A stretch of 64,000 bases of DNA from Haliclystus octoradiatus. Lineage: Eukaryota > Cnidaria > Staurozoa > Stauromedusae > Haliclystidae. Position 1 is the first letter of the stretch; each line of letters begins with the position of its first letter. The stretch lies in the NCBI GenBank assembly GCA_916610825.1, contig OU744448.1:10030650-10094649 (forward strand), given 5' to 3'. The notes beneath the pieces are model-generated. The model was not told the DNA's origin, did not search any database, and saw only the letters and a list, made by a program, of their open reading frames with translations. Positions 34,801 to 44,270 of the stretch are shown in pieces. A program made the position numbers and the translations under genes.

Positions 34801-36227
34801 AAGCCGATTGAACCCAAGCCCTGATATACCTTTAGATGGAAGATATATAGAGTACTAGCAATGGGCTAGTATGATTTGTTTCCTGTTTTTTGAACTTGAG
34901 TAAAATCTCAATACCTATAAAATATTTATACATATTTCATCAACAAAATTCATGCGGAAAACATTTTCTGAAGTTAGGTTCTAGTATAACGTTGTCCACA
35001 CGTGAAAGGATCGCCTTCCGATTGACTGAGGAACAAATATGGGACGATGATGCCCACGGGGTTATAATAATGCCTATCCGTGATGGCAATCGAATAAAGG
35101 GAAACCGTAGTTTTGTTAGTATGCAATCGGCAGCATAAAAGTTTCGTTTCATTTCGATACAAAAAGGATAAACCAAAAATATAGCAACAAAACTCCCGAC
35201 ATAACTTTGTTTGAAAATTAGCGATTAAGTATACCATTTGCAAAAATTTTGTTTGAAAAAGAAAGAACTGATGTATGAACATACAGTTTTGGGAACTCTC
35301 TTTTATATGTTAAGAAAATGATAAAATGGAAAATATTTTGTATATATATATATGTATATATTTTAAAAATATATGTATACAATCAATTTTTATTTTTAAA
35401 ATTTTGATTCGGAACTATAATTTGAAGCGGAGCTATTGCTAGAGTCGTTGCAAAGTGCAAAAAATATTTCCAATGTAAAAAGTATAAATTGTTTATTGTT
35501 GTCAGGCTCTAGAATTAATGAGACAATTGAAACTCGTTTTTAGAATACAAACAACACCTTTTTGGTTATGCAAACGTACATAAATGGCTAAATAAGACAC
35601 ATGAAACATAAACTGTTTATTAAGACGAAAGAATACTACTGATTAAATATAAATGTAAGTAACTATGAGTAAGTAAGTGACCAAGTCAGCTGGTAGTTAA
35701 AGTAAATACAGTGGGTGCAAAAATATGTGTCATAACACGAGGGTTTGGTGGCTATTTTGGGGTAGGCCAATCAGTATGTTATCTCAAGAGTATGCTCAAT
35801 ATATTTACTCATTTTATTATATGCTTACCGCTCCATATGAATGACAGTGATTCCACCATGTGTCTCTAATCGCTTGGCGCCTGTCAAATCGTTTTACAGC
35901 AGTTGAGATGATCAATACTAAATCGAATTTTTCTTTTACTAACTTCAAAGTAACATTCCACTTTCGAAATACTGGATTTTCCATCAAGTCATCGGTTAAT
36001 TGCAAATTAGCAGATTTCAGTTTTGGCTCTCTATATTTAGTTGCATGATTTATCTTACAAATGTCATTGATTAATAACAGAATAGCAATTGAAAGAAATA
36101 TGTACATTACTGCATATTTCCATCTTGATCTCCATGCATTACAGATATTCGATTGACTGTATGATAAATCTTTAGAGCATGTTAGCAGAATTATGTTTTT
36201 CAATTTTGTTCTCAAAATTCTTATCAT
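31891..36227 (-). CDS. Beta-1,3-galactosyltransferase-family enzyme, two exons (complement join 31891..32820, 35829..36227)
   Basis: A 442-residue type II Golgi enzyme of the GT31 family. Exon 1 has a short cytoplasmic tail, a membrane anchor at about residues 38-54 (YAVMYIFLSIAILLLINDI) and the first catalytic motif FDLVLIISTAVKRFDRRQAI followed by RDTWW. Exon 2 gives VKCLFMTDS, YKDIYLQPNFSG, the metal-binding DxD as MRLDDDIML (about residue 200) and HPWADQMIGEW. The splice is phase 0 (donor GCG|GTAAGC, acceptor CGTAG|GTTAAA; intron 3008 bp). The first in-frame ATG is at 36227; the open frame goes further up but without ATG. Unusual: a second hydrophobic segment of ~26 residues close to the C-terminus (VLLLTIYTLISLVFLIHLCS), not typical of GT31. 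Sugar donor and acceptor cannot be told from the sequence. Confidence 0.88.
32821..35828. other. Intron of the glycosyltransferase gene
   Basis: 3 kb with several open frames of 60-140 codons. The longest, 34253-33825 on the - strand, is protein-like (contains KHANLLYYIQTVAYLQGPKK) but has no recognised family. Another on + at 33468-33665 ends in a GGTAATG donor-like site. These may be relics of an old element. A (TA)n patch lies at 35341-35352. Confidence 0.4.
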
Positions 36228-36311
36228 AATCTTAAAGCTATACAACAGTTGTTTGATGATTGATTGCAGTTTCAAATCTATCGATATTTTTGAATTCGAA
36301 GTGAATTGATT

Positions 36312-36689
36312 CTACCAAAGTGCATGGGGCAGTATTGCTTGTTTCACCGTAGTCAATAGTAGCTTGTACGTTAGCATGCGTAATTAGTAGTCTTTTGCGA
36401 GTGGCCTAGATTAACATAGGTGATTCTTGTGATTTTGAAGTTGACCTTTTATTCTTCCGGTAAACATCCAAGAGAAGTATTTGATTTGCTTTATGACAAA
36501 GAATAAATCTACTCAGACATACCATGGACATACTTTTATATTACATCAATATTCTGATGATGGCTGGATACGCTTGGTTTCTCGTATGAAAGTAATGTTG
36601 TAAAGCACTCTTTGTTATCCGTCAAACCTCAACAAAAGCACCACTATAAAGTCAGATAGACCTGATTAACCATGTACAAAGAAAGCCTT
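36312..36689. other. Upstream region of the glycosyltransferase gene
   Basis: AT-rich flank between the first exon and a tandem array. The promoter is expected here, but no clear TATA box was assigned. Confidence 0.4.
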
Positions 36690-37330
36690 ACAATGTAGAA
36701 CGTTGGCAAATTAATTACTAACAGACTTAAGTAAGACAATCAATACGGCGTTCTTGAATATAGGTTTGAGGCGCTGTGAATGTTAGTATAGAACGTTAGA
36801 GAATTAATTAGAAACAGAGTTTAGTAAAGCAGTCAAGTCACAGCGCTTTTGAATATAGGTTTGAGGCACTGTGAATGTTAGTATAGAACGTTGGCAAATT
36901 AATTACTAACAGATTCAAGTAAGGTAATCAGATCACGGCGTTTTTGAATATGGGTTTGAGACGCTGTGAATGCTAGTATAGACGTTGGCAAATTAATTAC
37001 TAACAGATTTCAATAAGGCAATCAGATTACGGCGTTTTTGAATATTGGTTTGAGACGCTGTGAATGTTAGTATAGAACGTTGCAGAATTAATCACTAACA
37101 GATTTCAGTAAGGCAATCAGATCACGACGTTTTTGAATATGGATTTGAGACGCTGTGAATGTTAGTATGGCACGTTGGCAAATTAATTACTAACAGATTT
37201 CAGTAAGGCAATCAATGCGGCGTTTTTGAATATGGGTTTGAGACGCTGTGAATGTTAGTATAGAACGTTGGAGAATTAATTACTAACAGATTTTAGTAAA
37301 GCAGTCAAGTCGCAGCGCTTTTGAATATGT
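36690..37330. repeat. Tandem array, ~95-bp unit, about 7 copies
   Basis: Units contain TAGAACGTTGGCAAATTAAT, ACTAACAGATT, AAGGCAATCAGATCACGGCG and GGTTTGAGACGCTGTGAATG and recur at about 36697, 36790, 36886, 36978, 37074, 37168 and 37261 (spacing 92-97 bp). Two unit variants exist: GGCAATCAGATCACGG and GCAGTCAAGTCRCAGCGC. The array lies about 0.5 kb upstream of the glycosyltransferase start. Confidence 0.92.
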
Positions 37331-37671
37331 TTGCATGTAATAAATTATTATTTTTTAATTAATTTGATATTAATTAAATATAGTGAGTAAAATTATAAGG
37401 TTGAATGCAGCTTATATTGCAGCATCAGAATGACGTAAATTGAAAATTTGAATAAGGTTCATCGATTTCTATGAAGTTTTCTATTAGTTAAACGTTCTTC
37501 ATCAGTCAAGTCTAATTCAGGATCAATGGCATTATATAACGTTTTGCATGCAATGTTTTTCAGTGGTTTGTATATAATGAATAATCTTGTTAAATTCAGC
37601 TGCTATACATAACTATACGAAGTTGCTAATTAGCTTGGAATCAATATTTTAATCTAGGAATATGTAATTAT

Positions 37672-37926
37672 TTATACCTCATTAAATTTATTGAAGGTTT
37701 GAACTCTGACTTTACTTTCTTTCAACCCTTGCTCTTCTTTTCTTTTTAACTGTTTTCTGGGGTTGGCAAGAAACGCAAATGTAGCATCTTTGGCTGATAG
37801 ACGATGACAGATCCACGCAGATAACATGATAGTCATTGCCACATCTTCTACATTCAATTACCTTCTCTCCTTTCTCAGTGGGTATTCCACCCATTGAGAA
37901 AGGATCATTATTCCTCCCGTTCTCTC
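37672..37926 (-). pseudogene. MULE copy C, C-terminal PHD finger (3' part of the split gene)
   Basis: The - strand gives KVIECRRCGNDYHVICVDLS then SQRCYICVSCQP, the last Cys/His pairs of a PHD-type zinc finger, followed by a Lys/Arg-rich tail. It abuts the 5-bp target duplication ATGGC of the Gypsy element; the matching protease half lies at 47952-48970 on the other side of the insertion. Relative to the protease frame the PHD is offset by one base, so the gene also carries a frameshift. Confidence 0.7.
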
Positions 37927-37931
37927 ATGGC

Positions 37932-38173
37932 TGTTGTATTCCCTATAATTTAATATTAGACTCTAGATTAATGAGTAAGCCAATATATTCCCAAGAGGCA
38001 ACCCTAACTTCAATATGATAATCAGTTGGTGTTTAGCTCAGTAGATGGTTGGTTCTACTGTAGCAACCCTATTTAGTATTTACATTATTATTATCATTTA
38101 TAAGTTTGAATTTATTGAGTGTTATCTTTGTTGTCTTTACTTGCGTTACACAACACTTTACACACTCACAACA
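37932..38173 (+). repeat. Gypsy 5' LTR, 242 bp
   Basis: Starts TGTTGTATTCCC and ends CACAACA, so the ends are TG...CA. By reading it is identical to the 3' LTR at 47710-47951. Flanked on the left by ATGGC (37927-37931). Confidence 0.96.
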
Positions 38174-38191
38174 TGGCGCAGTGATTTATTT
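38174..38191 (+). promoter_or_regulatory. Primer-binding site of the Gypsy element
   Basis: TGGCGCAGTGATTTATTT follows the 5' LTR directly. TGG complements the CCA end of a tRNA, as in most LTR retrotransposons. The tRNA was not identified. Confidence 0.75.
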
Positions 38192-38254
38192 ACCTTTTCG
38201 CGGAGATTAACATTACCGAATTCATTATTTACTCTTACCATTATATATATTACA

Positions 38255-39445
38255 ATGGAATCTCTTCAACTTGCAAAAAATTCTCGTACTGGCTATAAAA
38301 GTCTTACTTGTCGTGCATTAGATCGTCTTGATTCTTCTATCAATTTCTTCGATACAATTGAAACACACATACGTAATATTAATGATTTAAATGCCTCAGA
38401 ACTATCTTGTCAACAAGCAAAAACAGCATTGCAAAATTATCAATTGGCTCATCTGGCTGTAGTTACATTACAACCTATCGAAGACAACTCTGAAGAAAAT
38501 GACATAAATACTTTCGAAAATCGTCTGTTAGCAAGCGAATGTGTTATTTTACAACGCAAAACATTATTTACAAGGCCAACATCAACTCACTCGACGACAA
38601 GCACGTCCACCACATCATCGACACCACCAGTTCGCTGTACAGCAAAACCACCACCATTATTAGAAGAAGATGTTGATTTTAAAATATTTTCGCAATGGCA
38701 AGAAACCTGGTTTAATTATTGTAGCCTTATCGGTTTATCACTTCAACCACACGAACGCCAAGTCGCTACGTTTTGGGGACTTTGTTCTCCTGGGTTTTTA
38801 AGCATGATACGACGAGTCTTACAAATCGACCGAACTACAATATTAACGACGGACGAACTTCTTAATTTAATCAAAGATCATCTCAGATCAAAACGAAATA
38901 CGAATCTTGACTGGCAAAGCTTTTTAACTATTCGCCAAAGCGACAACCAAACCATCGACCATTTTTATACTTCCTTAATGGAAAGTAGTGATTATGCAGA
39001 TGTTGACAAAGTTACACCAGAAATCTTGAGAACAGCTATTTTAATTCTTGGTTTAAATGACGAAGAAATAAAACGTAAAGTCATTGCCAAAACGCCATCT
39101 TTGAATTTGGCTGACACACTCAAATTTCTCCAAACTGAGGAGGCTGCCACCGCAAACGCCCACACGTTGACAAATAACAATAGCAACAGTTTTACCGCTT
39201 CCGCTTTTACACGAAATAAAAACAAGTCAACGACAAAAGAACAATCAAAAGAGAATAAACACAAAGGTGCAAACAATCAATCGTCTGCATGTAAATATTG
39301 TGGTTTTTCATCTCATTATGGTCCTAAATGTCCTGCCGAGAAATCAATATGTCGTCATTGTAAAAAGACTGGGCACTACTCTCATGTCTGTCTCTCTACT
39401 TCAAATCACCATGACAACGAATTACAATTACAACCTCCCGTGAAA
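38255..39445 (+). CDS. gag: Gypsy Gag region of the gag-pol polyprotein
   Basis: From ATG at 38255 for 397 codons up to the nested insertion. The capsid-like part is followed by two zinc knuckles, CKYCGFSSHYGPKC and CRHCKKTGHYSHVC (both C-x2-C-x4-H-x4-C), which bind RNA during particle assembly. The frame is uninterrupted. After 39445 the frame runs into the nested transposon and stops at 39562, so about 39 of its codons there are foreign. The start was chosen as the first ATG with protein-like composition after the primer-binding site; the frame is open further up into the LTR. Confidence 0.92.
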
Positions 39446-39707
39446 GGTAAACGGAAAATTCAACTCGCGTCAGCTCTATTTAGTATCCAGTCTACTTTTT
39501 CAATAGTACGAGCGCGGTTACGTTTCCACGTAATGTTGCTTTTGCGTCTATCGTCAACTTAATCGCATTCAGTAATGGCGTTTGTCTCGTAGTTTAGTAA
39601 CTGCAAGCGTGCCGCAACATATAAGCTTTCACGATTGCCTTGACTTCATTGCTCATCAAAATTATAAGGGGAATATGTAGGATAACATATTTTGCGAGGC
39701 AAGCGCA

Positions 39708-40015
39708 ATAATATATGCATCCAGAGCGATGATGTTAGCTGTTTATGTTGATATATTTTTATGAAGCTGATACAAGTTGAATTGAGGCTGACACGAGTTG
39801 ATAGTATAGAAATATAAAAAAGAACAGAAGTAGTTTGTTGTTTATGCTTACGATATACCAAGAAAACCCATCAAAGTCTTACAGCATCATTTTACATCAG
39901 TTTGGATCATTTATGCCCTATAAGAAAGCATCCAGAGCGATGAAATTGGCTGCTATTTTGATATGTTTTTATGAAGCTGATACAAGTTGAATTAAGGCTG
40001 ACACGAGTTGAGAGT
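39708..40015. repeat. Sub-terminal repeats of the nested transposon
   Basis: A ~90-bp block with CATCCAGAGCGATG, TTTATGAAGCTGATACAAGT and AGGCTGACACGAGTTGA occurs twice (about 39717-39803 and 39929-40014). The CTGACACGAGTTGA part is a variant of the terminal CTGACGCGAGTTGA. Related motifs recur near the right end (43888-43990). These could be transposase binding sites. Confidence 0.75.
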
Positions 40016-40321
40016 CATTTTGAATAAACATGCCGAAGAATTGCAGAACAAAAATCCCCCAAAAAATTGGCGAAAAGTTTAGATGATGTTCCTTTACTGT
40101 TCAGTAATAATAATAACCGTAATAATATCTTCACATATAACGTAAATTATGAAAAAATTGAATTGTTTCTCCCGTTCTCAATCAAAGTCTTGACTTTTAA
40201 ATCAAACGTCCCACGCTTAGAAATCCATGATTTTTGGCGGGAAATATGATTCAAATCACACGTGTCGTCAGATCAAAGAGATCAATCCTTTTATTGTTCG
40301 TTTTAACATGGATCACGGATT

Positions 40322-41043
40322 TTGATTAATAATTTGAAATGGATCAATCCAGTAGTAGCATCAGTTGAAAAATTGGAAGAAGATGAAGTCAGTACTCTGG
40401 AACTGGAACGTAATCCCATCATAATAGAATCTGGTCAAATAGAACAAACCAGTATTAAACCTCAAGCAGCATGGGAATCTCTGTCTTCAAGACAAGATAC
40501 CAAGTCAAGCGGGACAGCGATAGACCTAGATGCAGCTGAAAACTTTATCAGGCATTTCAGCTTGGCAACAACAACAACTTTTGTAGTGTGGAATACTGCT
40601 AGAAGGGTTTTGGAAAAACAGGTATGACAATTAAACAACTGTAAAAATGCAAACAACAAAACTACTTTGGGAATGTCTTGTTACTTGTGAGAAATCATCT
40701 CAATTAAGGAATTTCTTACATCTCAGAACTATCTGATGTGAAAATTCATATTATGTACAACAATGACGTACCGTATATAGCTTTGAATCGGAAGGTGTAT
40801 GTCTGCCAGCATGGGAAATCACAGCCCAAACCAAAAGTTTGCAAAGTAAGTAAGCAGTCAGTCATATACAGATCCATCTCTGCAGCATACAAATTAAATA
40901 TGAAATACAGTAGGCTAGTAAGAAGACTACTTGCAAGGGATGAATCTCAAAAAGTTTTTTGTACTTTCCCAATTTTGCCACCTCTGTACAGCAACCACCT
41001 GTCTATTGCAGCCATGACAATGCTGTACCCATGTACCATGTGA
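40322..41043 (+). pseudogene. Transposase N-terminal relic in the nested transposon
   Basis: Two exon-like blocks. The first (to 40621) ends EKQ before a CAG|GTATGA donor. The second (about 40727-41043) has NDVPYIALNRKVYVCQHGKS and further Lys residues, resembling the Cys-containing DNA-binding domain (WRKY/GCM1-like, FAR1-like) that precedes MULE transposase cores. The exon junction is not in phase as read, so it is decayed. The family link is a judgement from the motif and the MULE-type ends. Confidence 0.45.
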
Positions 41044-41142
41044 CTTGATGTACTCATTGAATTATCCTTTAAAAGTGTGTTGTCTAAACAGGAAATGTCA
41101 AGGACCCTTCATGAGATTTATTCTAATAACATACTTGTAATC

Positions 41143-41845
41143 GTAATTCCTGCTACCATGGAATCCATAAACAGCTAGTTAATCAATATATTGAGCTAAA
41201 GGAACACTTTCGTCATTCTTTTAAAAATGGAAATAATGGAATGGCCTCTCTATTAACGGGACTTGGGGAATTTTTTATGAGAACAGCCCTTGAAAAAATC
41301 CTGAAACGGGCAAACGGCCCCTGAAAAAATTGGGAAACAAAACAACAACAAAATCTAAAAATGATCTCAATTTTCTGAAGGGCAACAAAGAATTGTAACT
41401 TTGAAAACTATGACCTCCAAACATTTATAACTGTACCATAGAATTTTATTTCAAATATTATATCTAGCTATTATTTCAAATACAAGTGAATATGAACAAA
41501 ACATATACATTAGTCGAATGATAATTTGTAGCAAGTGATGTATTTGAAACATGACACACTCCATTTAATAATGATCAAATATAAGCAGCAAATATTATAC
41601 AGTCAATAATCTTATAATCAATAGTTGTATACCATAAACTTAGAACAGACCCAACTAATGACACACATAATAATCTAGAATACACCATAGCGACATCTGG
41701 AGGCTACGCAGTTGACTTCTCCTGAAATTCGAAAATGTGCAACATTAATCTATCCACACTAACCAAGAATAATTTACATAAAAAATTGTCCCAACAAGGA
41801 TGTCGAGAGTGGATAAATAGAATAAGTAGAAACAACAGATAGCCT
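41143..41845 (-). repeat. Diverged third copy of the palindrome-1 arm
   Basis: Matches 20999-21704 in the same orientation at roughly 85% identity by eye (e.g. GCTACGCAGTTGAC and GGATGTCGAGAGTGGATAAA). It ends at the same terminus, AAGTAGAAACAAC at 41833-41845. This shows the arm is a dispersed repeat with a fixed end. Confidence 0.8.
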
Positions 41846-42204
41846 CCAGGGGTCATTTGAAAATGTACTGCTGCTTACAGGGAGGGCCAAATTTTGCTAG
41901 AAAGCTTGAATATAACACTATGTTAACAATGAAACAATCAATTGTCATTTGCAGATGTGAAGACCTGAATCTGAAGCTTTCCAGCGAGGTGTAAATTTGC
42001 TCAACTGCATTACAGGTATCAGAAATCCATTCAACATGAATCGCATACATGTATTATCGATGCATGAAAGGAAGGTACTACATTATCAAGTTGAATTTGT
42101 AACAATCTCTCACAGGAGTAACCATTTGGTCTGTTATGTTTCTTGTGACATGTGTGATGTGTAGAATGTACAGATCATTAACTTAGTTATGTCTTTTTTG
42201 ATAG

Positions 42205-42370
42205 CTAATTGAAATGGATGATGGTCGCCTCAATGACAACATCTTTAATGCATGCTAAAAGATGCTGCAAGATTGATACCAATCTGATAATGGCTTCCAA
42301 GACATACTTTTGCAAAGAAATATCCTTTAAACCAAAAAAAAATTGGGCAACAGCAACAACTTGGCATGGA
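42205..42370 (+). pseudogene. Ulp1/C48 protease relic in the nested transposon
   Basis: After the acceptor-like TTTTTTGATAG the + strand reads EMDDGRLNDNIFNA, then a stop, then KMLQD and DNGFQDILLQ, the N-terminal 'LND..I.AA..LL...F....GLQD' block of the Ulp1-like proteases found at 54578-53997 and 50640-50313. At least two stops interrupt it. The catalytic segment was not found downstream. Confidence 0.55.
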
Positions 42371-43288
42371 AGGAAAGTCAATAATAAAACTTAACGATAC
42401 ATTTCATGAAAAAATCCAGCGCTCTCTCTATAAATTCTGTCAGAAATTTTGAAAGAACTTGAAGTATGATTACAACCAAAATATGATGTTGTTCAATATC
42501 TAATGAAAAGTCTGATCTCATGTACTGTAGCGGGAAACAATAGGTTGCAGGAGTCAAATTTAATAAAACGTTTTGAGGGTGTATAAATGATAAAAGCATA
42601 AATGATGAATTAGGCCTACTTCTTCTTGCATTTAGTTTTATGTGAAATATCATAGCCTTCCGGTAATTGCTCTTATAAATGTGAATGTAAATGTGAATTT
42701 TCTGCTGAGGTTTGGCTTATGAATCATAAAAAATGTCAATTTTTATCCGCTTCTGGATGTAAATAGTGTAGGATGTAAATTCAATGTGAAATAATCAGCG
42801 GTCATCAATAAACCAGATTGCAGAGAAGGGTGATTGCACCCCTGAGAAGAAAGAGCGTTCCCTGGAAATGTTTTGGGGCAACAGAATTACGTTTCACTAA
42901 TAATTTGCAGACGATTGCTGGTGATATTTCGTTATTGGAGATTTCGGAAATTACATCACAAGCGTACAGTTGCGGGTACAAGGTGGAGGGGTACCAATCA
43001 TCACAGTAGGCCTACAGATGTATCTTTAAATCGTCCCTGAAAAGGTTTGGCACTGGAGGCACACGAAGAGTAACAAAAGCTCTACAATCTATCTAAAGCA
43101 ATTTAATCAGCAATTTTAAAGAATCTGTTGCCTTGCTGGCTCAAACCACAACAACAAAAGCAGAGACTAGTGAGAAGAGGGGGAAGTAGCCTGGCGTACA
43201 TCCTAGTTGCAAAGAATTCAGAAAACTTGGTTTTGCGCGGGGAATGCATTTATCTTTTAATAGAGTTTAAAACCAACTCCTAAAGATT

Positions 43289-43312
43289 GCGCGGGGAATG
43301 CATTCCCCGCGC
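43289..43312. repeat. 24-bp perfect palindrome
   Basis: The stretch is self-complementary: its left half GCGCGGGGAATG is followed by the exact reverse complement CATTCCCCGCGC. The left half plus CATT also occurs alone about 53 bp upstream (near 43236). It sits inside the nested transposon. Confidence 0.85.
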
Positions 43313-44270
43313 GGACCATTCTATTCAACCTGGGCGTACATGAAAGGTAGGCGGGTTATTTGAAAGTGTACTGCTGAATACAGGGAGGGTCCAGTCTGAC
43401 TCTGACTCTCTGAGTACTTCATGGATGGCCCTTAAACGTGTGATATTGTGTTATATTAAATTGGTTTTACTATTATATTTACGTAGTTCCCGAGAGTATT
43501 TCAGCAAAGTCCGAGGCAGATGTGTCTGTTAATGACTTTTTAAGAAGCAAAATTGATCTTAAGCTCAAATGTCTCTGCTCTTTGGAAAAATAATTAATTC
43601 AAACTTGAAGGCTCTGGATAAATGATGATGTATCATGTTCTTACGATGATGTTTTCTTAACAAAGCTTGTGAATTTCGCCTAACCCTTAGAAAATTATAA
43701 TAGGCCTATATGCTTGTTGTGTGAAGTGATGTGTGCGACCATAAAATCGCACAAACATCTTCGCAATATTACCCACATACAAATTAACTAACTAACTGAC
43801 TCAAAGGTATTGCTTATTTTGCTATTGAGGCAAAATGGGGAATTAGAATATGAAGAAATCAACGCCAATAACGAAGAAAAGAATCTCAACTCGCGCTAGG
43901 CTCATGTCAACTCGTCTCAGTTCGAATTCAGACAAACTCACTTGAATATTTTCACTTATCCATCTCATCTCAGTTAAATATATCTTCTTCATAAAAATAA
44001 ATACTTTGTTGCATATGAAGCTGTACTGATTCCATCATTTCAAACAATTTTACATTGCGTTTCCAACAATTTCACTCTTACAAAATCTGGAAACTGCACA
44101 GTTTAAACCGCCATCGCCATCATTAAAAGCTCAATATGAAGTTATGAACGTCAACTAAAACGCCAAGTAGCTTTACGCAGAAAACGCAGCCGCGTCGATA
44201 ACATTGAAAAAGTAGACTGGATACTAAATAGAGCTGACGCGAGTTGAATTTTCCGTTTACCCCCGTGAAA

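Larger units (their letters stand above)
39446..44261. mobile_element. 4816-bp MULE-like DNA transposon nested in the Gypsy gag-pol frame
   Basis: Perfect 59-bp terminal inverted repeats (39446-39504 and 44203-44261; outer 20 bp GGTAAACGGAAAATTCAACT) flanked by the 9-bp duplication CCCGTGAAA (39437-39445 and 44262-44270). A 9-bp duplication with long inverted repeats is the MULE pattern. Beyond the 59 bp the ends stay loosely similar (GCGCGGTTACGTTT against GACGCGGCTGCGTTTT). The interior holds exon relics of a transposase N-terminus and of an Ulp1 protease on the + strand, plus a copy of the palindrome-1 repeat, but no catalytic transposase core. It is therefore probably non-autonomous. Confidence 0.93.

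Noticed and set aside
36228-36311. N-terminal extension of the glycosyltransferase frame up to 36311
   Set aside because: The frame is open but has no ATG; the first in-frame ATG is at 36227.
38020-38070. tRNA-like D-arm sequence TTTAGCTCAGTAGATGG in the LTR
   Set aside because: Only an A-box-like match; no B box at the right distance and no cloverleaf. It is part of the LTR and present in both copies.
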